From Terana coerulea (taxonomy: Eukaryota; Basidiomycota; Agaricomycetes; Polyporales; Phanerochaetaceae): a stretch of 18,534 nt of DNA. Shown in pieces: positions 9,600 to 18,178 of the stretch (its first letter is position 1; the number at the start of each line of letters is the position of its first letter). The stretch spans positions 1 to 18,534 of the forward strand of contig JAKOGH010000603.1 of the NCBI GenBank assembly GCA_024811115.1. Direction: 5' to 3'. Below the pieces are notes generated by a model. That model had not been told where the DNA came from. It searched no databases and saw only the letters and a program-made list of their open reading frames with translations. The position numbers were made by a program, and so were the translations under genes.

Positions 9600-10514
9600 G
9601 TCCGCGCAACGTATTCGCTAAAAGTCCAAGTTGCGTCGTCGATCAATTGTCAGTTGTTCTACAAGATGTGTAAAGGTTAGAGGAGCTATCAAGAAAGAAT
9701 TCAGGAGGCTACTGACTTGACAGTGAATACTAGCCAGAGACTCAGATGGAGCTAAGGTTGCCGCAAGCGAGCGCGATACGAGTTGCTGCGTTAACTGGCA
9801 ATTGAAAACTGAGAGGAGTCAAAGCTTTAGGCGTCTGAAGGCTGAGAGCGCTTGCGGATATCCGTGTGCAACCAGTCATATCATCTTGTCATAAAGTCTA
9901 TCTGCAGTCGAACGATGAATGAGTGCTGAGTGTTGCTCGCCGGGTACCGTATGTTCAACAGGACGGGGAGTGAGCTCAGTGAGTCGAGCTCGTTTGAAGC
10001 GGAGATCAAAGCAAAAGACAGTAACACGTGCATCGAAAGGAATCCTAGCGCCGCTTACCGATTACGCCGATTTCCAAATTCGACGCTCATCTTCCGTATT
10101 CGGAGGGGCTCCCGATCAGCTCGTAAGACGCTTGCGCGGATTCCGCCACTTGCATGAATTCTACTACTTGTAACATCAGTGAAAGAATTCTGGCAAGTTG
10201 CAACCTCCTTATATCTTTCTCATGACATGCTGAAACTATTACAGTACCCATTTTTATCCTTTCTCACGTTCTGCGCTGGCGGCCGATAAGCTTCCACCGT
10301 CCGGTACCGTGAATACCTCCACCCAGGCTCCATGTTAAAGTCCTCAACTCACTTCTACTGCAGTCTCTCCGCCCACCCCAACCGAAGGCATGGTGGAGAA
10401 CATGCAAAACCACGGTGAACACGTCCTCTGTCACTGATTCGACCTGACACTCACGCCCCCTATCTTTATAGATATATCTTGCAACCTCCCCGCCTCCTCA
10501 CAGTACATATCAAG
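9600..10514. other. Intergenic, F-box promoter side
   Basis: The first part is the promoter of the minus-strand F-box gene. An in-frame TAG just before its ATG supports the start at 9599. A TATA-like AT-rich stretch lies at about 10464-10480 on the plus strand. Plus-strand open frames near 9919-10173 show no splice or family support. Confidence 0.5.
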
Positions 10515-10780
10515 ATGTGCGAAACTTATGAGGGCCTACGCCGCCGTTGAAGCACCACACTTCAAATTTCAAGTACATGGCATGCAGCTGAGAGCTCGGA
10601 GAACGCTCAGAGCTTGTCATTGCTGGCGTCCAACGACGTGCAGGGTGCGGCTGTCACGGTGGCGCAGGGTAACGCTTCAGGGTGAGATATGATGGCGCTA
10701 GGACAGTGTCTTAGATGCCAGGCAAGTGCGCAGTCAACACTGTCTTGATCATGCTGACTCAACAACCGGCCGCATTCACA
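10515..10780 (+). other. Possible short spliced frame
   Basis: After a TATA-like stretch (about 10464) an ATG at 10515 opens a short frame ending in TGA. Further on, an open stretch with strong third-position G/C reads NAQSLSLLASNDVQGAAVTV and has a good donor (GTGAGA) after NASG. A weak GTT donor in the first frame and a GCATGCAG acceptor could join the two in phase. No family is recognised and the model is speculative. Confidence 0.18.
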
Positions 10781-10787
10781 TATAAGG
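10781..10787 (+). promoter_or_regulatory. TATA box of the small four-exon gene
   Basis: TATAAGG sits 30 bp before the ATG at 10811, so transcription would begin almost at the start codon and the leader would be very short or absent. Confidence 0.5.
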
Positions 10788-10810
10788 GGTATACAGCTCT
10801 GCGACTCTGC

Positions 10811-11096
10811 ATGCTCACTTGTAAGTCCCGGTCATCCACTAAGTTCAACATTGGCAGCCATACTGACTGACTGTACATGTCCAAGATCTGGCTCCCTGCC
10901 TTGTGCTGCTCGAACTTTTATTAGAGGTAAGCATCCATGTCCTGTCTACTATCTGGATTCTAACACATCAATAGACAAGGATCGAGACAAGAGGAGACAG
11001 AGTTAGAGCCAATGAGGATCACAGTGAGTCTCTGACATTGCTCTATGCCTTCGTCGCCTGACTGTAAATGCTACAGAACTTGTTCCCATGTCCTGA
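10811..11096 (+). CDS. Tiny four-exon gene, 39-residue peptide with hydrophobic N-terminus
   Basis: Not recognised. Three consecutive canonical introns are visible: 10821-10885 (GTAAGT, CTGAC branch, AAG), 10927-10974 (GTAAGC, CTAAC branch, TAG) and 11024-11076 (GTGAGT, CTGAC branch, CAG). Splicing exons 10811-10820, 10886-10926, 10975-11023 and 11077-11096 keeps one frame from ATG to TGA. The peptide begins MLTYLAPCLVLLELLLE, a hydrophobic stretch that could be a signal peptide or membrane anchor, followed by a short charged tail (TRIETRGDRVRANEDHK). A TATA box precedes it and AATAAA follows at 11198. The chance of three phase-compatible introns is modest, so this is probably a real spliced transcript. 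It could also be a spliced non-coding RNA, because the peptide is very short. Confidence 0.4.
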
Positions 11097-12127
11097 ACGT
11101 CCAGGGTCTTTGCATACAATCTCGGAGTTGCGGCTAGCTTACGCACAGGGCATTTATACGACGGGCGACGCCCGAGATGTATTTACAGATTATATTCAAT
11201 AAATTAAATGGTTTCATAATATAACCACACAAATGAGTGCTGAGGATAATTGTGCAAAAACAAACATGGGTAATGCACGGAAGCAGAATTGTTGTTCAGG
11301 CTTACTAGAATTATCTGTGTAGCAAGCATTGAAATGATTGTGCTACTTAGAAGAACCTTACAACGGGCTTACATGCCAATTACAAGCTGATTCTAAGGAG
11401 CTTACAAACAATCCCGGTCCACCGTATCGATTTAGCGTCTTGTGCGGGTTTGGTTGATTGCAAGACGGTTACACCACCGGGTGACCCGGTCCCTCGGTCT
11501 GAGGTTGCTGGCGCCCAGGCTGGATCAAGCCCTGGTCGGACCCGCCGGACATACCGATCATCAGCCCGGAGCAGGCTCGCGACTCTCGACCTTGCTTTGC
11601 ACCTCTCTCAAGCTTGGTCCGGGCTGCTTGCCCCTCCTCGCTTCAGACTCTGTTCTTCAAGGGTTAGTCTGACCTCTATCTGGGTCGGTGTCAACCTCCG
11701 CCATCGATCCTCATCATCGATCTCAACAACCCGTCCAGCTATAAGTTTTCGTGAGCAAGGCAGTCTCTCATTGACATGCTCACCCACAACCTCCACTCAG
11801 CCGCTAAACTAAACCCATGACAGCGAAAGGTTTCTTCTGTGGTATGATTGCAGATCCTCGGGCGGGTGAGCTTCGACAGCACTGCTTGCACCTCGTATGC
11901 CTGCTAAAGCGGACCTTTAGAATCAGCACAGTGAGATCCATTCCCGACCCACGTTCCACCCTCGACTGCCCAGCGTGCATGACCCATCAAGCGAAGGCAT
12001 GAAACTGGCATAGTGAAATAGTGGTAAGCACCATATCATCACTATCGCCCTCTATGATATACTGACCATCGCACTCTTGAAATATGGTGTTGCCGTGTAC
12101 TTGTTAACTCCCCTCAACGACTGGCGG
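11097..12127. other. Intergenic region
   Basis: An AT-rich stretch (about 11190-11440) follows the small gene. The part 11440-11820 has open frames in several phases with mixed composition and no recognised motif. A 6-bp inverted repeat with a 3-nt loop (ACCGGG TGA CCCGGT) lies at 11476-11490. I find no supported gene. Confidence 0.45.
11198..11203 (+). terminator. Poly(A) signal AATAAA
   Basis: Canonical AATAAA about 100 nt after the stop codon of the small four-exon gene, in an AT-rich setting. Confidence 0.5.
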
Positions 12128-12488
12128 ATGTGGACGTCAACTTCAACAATAGGGGCTTTACTGGTGCATCCTCCGCTGACTCCTCTCTTCCCATTTCTCA
12201 GGCTCACCCACTCTGCAAGTAACAGCAGCCCGTGTCGCCCTGTTCCCGGACACATACACCTCCCGCCCAACCCGGCCATCGCGTTTCGCTTGATGTCCCG
12301 CAACCTGACCAAGCAGCCCATATGCAACAGTGTGAGACATGCCGCTCATTGTCACTCGCGCATGCATGCTGACATTTCACTGTACAGGACAGTTTCTTCA
12401 CAAGCTCTGTTGTTCCGTCACCAATCTCCCCCAAGGTGCCCTAGTTGCAGCACTCGTTCTGGTACCTATCACAGTGAGTGGTAGTTAG
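12128..12488 (+). CDS. Weakly supported spliced ORF with a C-x8-CC pattern
   Basis: An open frame from ATG 12128 runs to a donor at 12330 (GTGTGA), with a 58-nt intron to 12387 (GCTGACAT branch, GTACAG acceptor), then exon 12388-12488 ending in TAG; 100 aa. The spliced join reads ICNRQFLHKLCCSVTN, a Cys, eight residues, then Cys-Cys, followed by the hydrophobic ALVAALVLVPITV. This recalls the first cysteines of fungal hydrophobins, but the later five cysteines are missing and there is no clear signal peptide. It could be a decayed hydrophobin, an unrelated small protein, or chance. A poly(A) signal follows at 12575. Confidence 0.22.
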
Positions 12489-13923
12489 CCTCAGCAGTAA
12501 GGACTGTAGATAAGTGTCACGAGTCAGTATAGCATAGTGTATATATATTATTACATGTATTACATCCGTTCAACAATAAATACGATTTTTTCAACATAAT
12601 GTGGCTATGTTTAATGAGGATTACTATATATGGTATGCAAAGTAGCAAGCATCCGACAAACCCTGGGATGGCGCTGAGCACGACAAGCTGAGATTGCCCC
12701 TGCGAGCAGGCTGATGCAGCCCCAGTCGCAGCCTGAAGCGACCTGCCGAAGGGGAAGCCTGGAACAAGATGTGCTCATTTACCTCGCTGCCACCCTGGTA
12801 TGGGACCGATAACAGGATCGGAGACCGGGTCTGATCCGGACCCCCAGCCAAGGCTGCGCCAGCCTCGCCGCCGCCCGGTGGTGTACAAGACGATTTCACC
12901 ACTCCCGAGGCGCTTACACAGATTGTACCGGCGTCACAAGGTGGTGGAAAAATTATGGGTTTAGTTCGATGTGGTCGAGATTATTTTTCCATAAACGGCA
13001 GTAAGCGGGGCGCCATGCCACCCGCGCGGCATCGCTGCCAGCGTGGTTCGGCAGTGCACGGTCTTTGCTCTTCCTACCAACGAATATGCCTGCCTCGCAT
13101 AGCGAATGTGCTGGATCTACCACCAAAATTGGTGTCTAGGGCATCTAGGACTCAGATTTCTGGTATGTACCGCTCATAACATGCGAGCCGTCTCCGAGTC
13201 GCTCGTAGCTAATGCAGCGGTTCTTAGGCTCGTCTTACTACTAGTTTAACACTCTTACTACGCGTTGAATATGCGGGGCGTGACGGCCATTGCGCTGAAA
13301 TGTGTATGACATACGAATTAATATTTTGACAATCACTTTGCAGGCCCGCTCTTCAGTCGAAGCAGTGCCGGGACCAAGCGAGCTCGGCGAGCTTATTGTT
13401 CTGTCAGTCGAATATCGAGCTCGGTGCTGACGTTTGTCTGCAGCAGGTGTATAGCGCAGAAAAACTATGATGTATCATTTTGCCGTGCGCCATTTTCTAT
13501 GCTATTTCTCGTGCGAGTTCTGATACAGATTCCCTAGCTCATTTAAAGCTTATACTGAGCCTAAGTCGGCGGAGGTGGAGGGGCCCACGCCGGCAACTCT
13601 TGATCCAAGGCTTGGTCCTTGTCATGATGAAGTGCGCGGGAAGGCCATGTCGTGACAACCGTCACCGAAGAGTATCATTTGTCCTTTGCTCGTTACGCTG
13701 AGAACGTGTTTTCCGCATTTCGAAGACAAACTAGCGAACCCGTCAAGGGGGCCTATTTGGCCCAGTGACGCACCGTTCCTGAGACGCGGCGGCCCTGCCT
13801 TTGTCCTCGTGTCACCAATTTTGTGCGTAGCCAAGGTATTCGATCACGTTTGTGCACCTTTGACTTCAGCGCCTCTCAGACGAGTTCCGCTCACTTTGGC
13901 GTTGACGGCCACGGGTGTGGACC
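12489..13923. other. Long region without a supported gene
   Basis: An AT-rich island comes first. A GC-rich stretch (about 12640-12910) follows, with an open minus-strand frame of 92 codons (12624-12902) rich in Gly, Pro and Ser that matches nothing I know. From 12910 to 13923 short frames occur on both strands without consistent splice signals. An upstream exon of the 13924 gene could lie in the last 200 bases, because TTTGACTTC plus CTCTCAG at about 13860-13880 looks like an intron end. Confidence 0.45.
12575..12580 (+). terminator. Poly(A) signal AATAAA
   Basis: AATAAA in a strongly AT-rich stretch (about 12535-12610), downstream of the weak ORF ending at 12488. Confidence 0.35.
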
Positions 13924-15287
13924 ATGTCATGGTGCAAGAGCAAGCTAGCCTTTCCGGGAATAACATGGCCTCCAGTACACTCGCCGCTCGTATTTGATCC
14001 CACGCTTGGCTGCCAGGTATATAACTACTCTTCTCCTCGCGTCCATTTCGATGCTCGCACAGCTCACTCAGAACGTCCTCTCCTAGCCCAGCTCTAAGCT
14101 CAATCACTCCCGAATCGACAAGTGCCATGAGCTCAATCGACTTGAGAAACAACCCAAGACTCCTCTACACGACGACCTCCGAGTTTTCGTTGACCAGCCA
14201 CAGCCAGCCTCTGAGCAAGCAGAGCCACGATACTCGCGAATCTTACCGCTGCGGGTAGGCCTGCTTCTATTTGCCTCCTCGATCTCTATACTAATCTCCT
14301 GGTTTTCGTTCATAGCCTGGAGACCGCGCGAGAATCCGCTGCTTCCAGCTGCCAAGCGCGTATGAACAGGAGGTCGACGCGACCGTGCAGGCTGTTGAAG
14401 ATGTTTCGCTCGGGGTAAGCTCCTCCATAGGGCCACGATGCTCCAAAATGCTGATACGGCTTGTCATTAGGGTGACCACACCGAAATCCGATACAGGGTC
14501 GTCTACCACCTTACGCATGGAGGTCCTGTACAGAGCACCTACGTCTACCCGAGGTACTACGAGATCAACGCTCCATTTGCAGATGGGTACAAGCCACCGC
14601 AGCAGTGGAGTATGGAAGTTTTCAAAGAGATGGCCCGTGAGGTACATCATGCATCACTTGCACCGTAGATCGCGCAGTCGCTGATGCTTTGCGCTGTTGC
14701 AGAGGATGTACCTCGCGCTAGTGGTTACCACCTTGGAAAGTGATAGACGCAAAAACACCGAGCCAGTCTGGTTCCCATGTCTTCTGGACGTAAGCCATTG
14801 CTTAGGTTGTGCCGCCTCCTACTTGCACGTAACTGAAAATGTCCCGCAGAAAATCACCAAAACTGAGCAAGATGATCTCTCGGACGTCTACCACGTGCGG
14901 TTCTTTCACCTTTTCGGAGGCCTCGACAGCGTCATTCCCGTGCGTATTGCGGTGAGCATCACGCATCTGCCTAAGATGAGACTAGCTTCGCAAACGAGCG
15001 CGCATCGCCTTGCCGGAGGGTACTTTGTGCGCGCGCCCACAGAGACCGACATTCAGGCCGACATACACAAATGGTGGGAGTTTCCCAGATGCCCAACACT
15101 GCAAAAGTGGGCCGACTACACCAAGATTGCTGGCAGGAGGTTCACGGACGCGGAGTGGGCTTGCCGCCAGTACTGGGCCAGTTGCATGCCTAGGTACTCG
15201 TGCGACTGCACCAACACACAGAACGCTTGCTACCAGCACGACGGGGCCATAGTCTGCACGAATAGACGTTACCGCCCCGGCTATTAG
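13924..15287 (+). CDS. Unknown fungal protein with cysteine-rich C-terminus, six exons
   Basis: The family is not recognised with certainty. Exons are 13924-14016, 14087-14254, 14316-14414, 14471-14641, 14703-14789 and 14850-15287, all joined in phase 0 by introns of 70, 61, 56, 61 and 60 nt; 351 aa. The spliced protein reads smoothly: WPPVHSPLVFDPTLGCQ, RIRCFQLPSAYEQEVDATVQ, EIRYRVVYHLTHGGPVQSTY, VYPRYYEINAPFADGY, and in the last exon DVYHVRFFHLFGGLDSVIP. The C-terminal 90 residues are rich in Cys and aromatics (HKWWEFPRC, DAEWACRQYWASC, YSCDCTNT, NACYQHDGAIVC), as in extracellular disulfide-bonded domains. No signal peptide is seen at this start, so an upstream exon may be missing. Retaining intron 14255-14315 would add a hydrophobic segment and then a stop. 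Confidence 0.75.
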
Positions 15288-15801
15288 AAGATCTGCGACT
15301 GGACTATGTGATGGAAGACATCGACCCCGATGGTTCTTTCTTGCCGGCTCTTGCGCTTCGAGACATACATGTATATTATACCGCTTGTACATATGTAACG
15401 ATAATTCACGCTATGAAAGCACGGCAGCATATCGGTCTACGCGAGAAATAAGTCAGTTCGTTGTAATCTATGTAGTTAGTAGTAGATCTCGCAAACCTCC
15501 CCCTATAAACTAAGATAGGACATCGAAAGAACTGGATGACCGGCATATGATTTATTTTCAGATCAACAGGTGTTGGATTGGAGTAACGCACGTAGCGTCG
15601 AATCTCGGGTGTGGTATGGTAATGAAGGGTATATACAGGTGATGCGAAGAAATGCGATTGAAAACGATGTGGTAAGTCCGCAAAAGCATCACAGATTGAG
15701 TATCCGCACTGCAGAGATTGGGTATGAGGGTTTGTCACGGGCAATGATTATCTAGCGCGGTGTCAGTTGACTGTCCGGTGCCACACACTTCGCCACACGA
15801 C
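15288..15801. other. Convergent intergenic region
   Basis: The plus-strand gene ends at 15287 and the minus-strand frame ends at 15802. TTTATT at 15551-15556 is AATAAA on the minus strand and could serve the minus-strand transcript. A minus-strand open frame (15406-15744) lies in this likely 3' UTR and looks non-coding. Confidence 0.5.
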
Positions 15802-16173
15802 TCACCATGCTGGCAAGGGCTTATTACAATCAAGGTAGAGCTGAAGCAGCCCTGGGCGGTATTCGAGTATGAGTATTGGTGGGAAGGTTTCAGGGTTCGC
15901 TATATGGCTTGGTCCAGTGGTGTTTGGTAGTGTTATTTCGACGGCGAAATGGCGAGATTGCCTGTGCCCAGAGGGTCAGAAATCCCGTTGGACAAACAGT
16001 CCCATACGATCACCCACTCACCTGGTGATGTATGCGCCGGTCGCATTCGGCCATAAGTTCATAATGTCGCGAACCACGAGAACCTCTATAGTAGTCTTCA
16101 CCAAGGTGGTAGGGTGGGATTCTCGACGCCCAAGTTCTGCCGCGAGCTCTTCTGCGGAGTGAGCCCATCGCAT
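15802..16173 (-). CDS. Small two-exon ORF; own gene or 3' part of the MLKL-like gene
   Basis: Not recognised. Exons (minus strand) are 16173-16022 and 15961-15802, joined by a textbook 60-nt intron (GTGAGT donor, TTTCTGACC branch, GGCACAG acceptor); 103 aa. It reads HSAEELAAELGRRESHPTT, VLVVRDIMNLWPNATGAYIT, and after the splice HFAVEITLPNTTGPSHI, ending LPAW. The frame is also open upstream of the ATG to the acceptors TCACTAG (ending 16207) and TCTAG. It lies only 23 nt beyond one candidate stop of the same-strand MLKL-like gene, with no room for a promoter. It may therefore be that protein's C-terminal part, for example through a 52-nt intron with a GTCTGT donor, which would need a 12-nt exon. 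AATAAA lies downstream at 15556-15551. Confidence 0.38.
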
Positions 16174-16195
16174 GTGTCGGGCCGCGGGTGACACC

Positions 16196-17212
16196 CTAGA
16201 TGTATCTAGTGAGCATTTGTAAGAATCGTAGAAGAGAAGACACAGACAATCTTAACAGCCTAATGCGTGGTTAAGGGGGAAATTGACTTGTAAGTAATGG
16301 GGGCGATGCATACTCGGGAACGGATAGATTTAATGTACTCTGAGAATTTTCAGGAACGGTAGTCTGGTATGAGGGCACGGTTTACGTACCGGAGAGGTGC
16401 GCTCAGGCATAATGGGGAGCTCTTGGATCACTCTCTCAGCAATTCGTCGCCCCATCACTTCTGTGTGATACTCCAACGTTTCTGAAATCGCCTGCGTAAC
16501 CGTGACGTCGTGTATGTTGAGGAATAAGGAGGGCCGAGCATAGAGAACGGAGTAGATATACCGTAGTGGAAGAGTTAATCGCTTGGACGCCGTGCGAGAG
16601 GGACCGCATTTCATGATGGTGACTAATGAGGCCATGGAACTGTGCACAATATTGAGCTGCGGTTAGGAGTTCGAATGGAATAAGGAGACTTACCTGGAAT
16701 GTTCTCAAACCCGTTACAAGATTCTCCTTGGCCTCCTCGATGCTTTTGCGGTCCCATTTTGCATTCACAAAACGCGTTATCCAGCAACGGCGCACGCTGA
16801 GGTGTTGCAACGCTTCGACGATGGCTTCCAGTTCACTAGTACTCCAATGAGTTGTCAGCAGATGCAGCAATCTGGGGATGACCTACACTCTGAATAAATC
16901 TAAGCTCCTCCGGAAAGCGTTGCTGACCGCTGTCGGGCCCGTAGCTTGCAACGCAGAGGCTATCGCGGCTGTGTAGCTGTGCACCTGTTGGAGCAAGCCC
17001 GCTAAGTCCGTACAATTCGAGTTAACCATCTAACCAAGGACGATGCCAGTCGTAAGATTTTGGGCTTGTGAGTGGTGTATTAGAACACTTACTCGAGCCA
17101 GAATGACAATTTGACTGATCAAGTCCGCAACGGTTTTGAGAAGCGGGATGCTCAAAGGGCCATCGCCAAGAGTGGCTAGGATGGATGTGGCGGCCATGAG
17201 GGCGTTCAACAT
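16196..17212 (-). CDS. MLKL-NTD-like helical protein (fungal cell-death / STAND-associated domain)
   Basis: Small, nearly all-helical protein resembling the N-terminal four-helix bundle of MLKL found in many Agaricomycete proteins, often fused to NTPase or repeat domains. Exons (minus strand) are 17212-17093, 17029-16887, 16835-16694, 16639-16562, 16491-16390, 16339-16314 and 16259-16196; introns are 63, 51, 54, 70, 50 and 54 nt. Sequence marks are PLLKTVADLISQIVILAR, CTDLAGLLQQVHSYTAAIA, FRVELEAIVEALQHL, RRCWITRFVNAKWDRKSIEE and AKENLVTGLRTFQ, in the order and spacing I know from the family. Intron 16886-16836 is a multiple of three but contains an in-frame TAG, so it must be removed. The last intron (16313-16260) has strong signals; if unspliced the protein stops at 16271 (217 aa instead of 224). 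No kinase, NACHT or repeat domain is visible. Membrane or death activity is inferred from relatives only. Confidence 0.65.
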
Positions 17213-17721
17213 CTTGTCTGTACGGTGCTGCCTAGCCACGTTACGCTGGGTACGGTGCCGCATGAAGACGGGTAAAGTGAATGGTGGGGCGATTAAGCGG
17301 GCTAGGGCTCCCAGAGGATGGTAGTGGGTGCGAGGGAGTGACTGCGCCGGGGAGGCGAAGCATGAAAGGAGTCCAGATTTAAGTACAGTCGACGCTGCCC
17401 AGAGAAGTATGGTCTCTGAGAAGACATGAGCCTCGTGCCAGAGCCTGCTGGGCAGTGAATGACATGGCTGCAGCGTGGTGTGCAACCAGAAGAGCTTGAA
17501 AGTCGCCCGTACCGCCACGTCGGTGGGCCTAGGACATGGGTTGCGGTGAGAGGAAACCTCGGCGGGGATAGCAGAGCCGACGATGCTGAGGAATGAGTGA
17601 ACGAGTCTCGCAGGTCGCTTGCAGATACGTCCTCGGGACCATCACTCCTCTAAAAATAAAGGTGTAAGCTGTGAAGCGTGGAAGTAACAGTGACGCTCAC
17701 GGACCGTTCATCTATCCAATC
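17213..17721. other. Intergenic, promoter of the MLKL-like gene
   Basis: The minus-strand frame of the first MLKL-like exon stays open upstream to 17518, but the extra 102 residues have no helical pattern or family resemblance and look like a leader. No clear TATA box is seen. Confidence 0.5.
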
Positions 17722-18090
17722 CTACTCATCATCTTCCCACGGCCGACGTACACCTTCACAAACTTGAGCACTCGTCCAACTTGAGAACAAGGTAGCGAAG
17801 TTGACTGACAGTCCGCGCCGTTCATTGAGCAACCGCAGCAGGCCTGTATTCCCAAGCAAGGGCTGTGCGTACCATCCCTCGGTGTGCACGACGGCGCCAT
17901 GCGATTTGCACGCACAATCTTCTGGGGAAAGCTTGCGCAGCTTCCACACGGGGAAGTGCCAGCGAGGGGAATTGGTCTTAGTCCCACATGAGCGATGAAG
18001 AGAAGTTAAAATACACATACCTTGGAGTGTCCTGTGCCAGTGAACGTACTGGCGGGCAGTGGCAGCAGCATGGGACCTGGTACGCGGCAT
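17722..18090 (-). CDS. Orphan ORF of 122 aa behind a TATA box
   Basis: Not recognised. From ATG at 18090 a single frame is open to TAG at 17724-17722. It contains RWHFPVWKLRKLSPEDCACK, VVHTEGWYAQPLLG and an acidic end (RRPWEDDE), with third-position G/C near 70% in the second half, better than the two other frames. A GTATGT donor and ACTAAG acceptor inside (about 18020-17977) would make a 44-nt intron, but splicing it would move the downstream part into a poorer frame, so the unspliced reading is preferred. A TATA box (18178-18171) lies about 80 bp upstream with a pyrimidine-rich leader between. It may be a lineage-specific gene or a chance ORF. Confidence 0.35.
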   Translation of the reverse strand: MPRTRSHAAATARQYVHWHRTLQGMCILTSLHRSCGTKTNSPRWHFPVWKLRKLSPEDCACKSHGAVVHTEGWYAQPLLGNTGLLRLLNERRGLSVNFATLFSSWTSAQVCEGVRRPWEDDE

Positions 18091-18170
18091 CAGGCCGCGA
18101 TGCAAGAAAAGGTTGAGAGGAAGAAGGAGTGAGCGGAGGAAGGGAAGAAAGGATGAAGAGTCCCAGACGC

Positions 18171-18178
18171 TATATATA
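18171..18178 (-). promoter_or_regulatory. TATA box upstream of the orphan ORF
   Basis: TATATATA on the minus strand, followed by a long pyrimidine-rich tract down to the ATG at 18090, a common layout for fungal promoters. Confidence 0.5.

Noticed and set aside
11470..12885. Inverted 12-mer TACACCACCGGG at 11470-11481 and 12885-12874, as possible terminal inverted repeats
   Set aside because: The match does not extend beyond 12 bases, no target-site duplication is seen, and several such 12-mer inverted matches are expected by chance in 18.5 kb.
12624..12902. Minus-strand 92-codon frame as a retrotransposon gag fragment
   Set aside because: It is rich in Gly, Pro and Ser but has no zinc knuckle, protease or integrase motif. 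Nothing nearby resembles LTRs or reverse transcriptase.
15406..15744. Minus-strand 112-codon frame between the two convergent genes
   Set aside because: It is AT-rich with no coding bias, lies in the expected 3' UTR, and overlaps a likely poly(A) signal.
16883..16885. Premature TAG making the MLKL-like gene a pseudogene
   Set aside because: A 51-nt intron with donor, branch point and acceptor removes it and restores normal family spacing.
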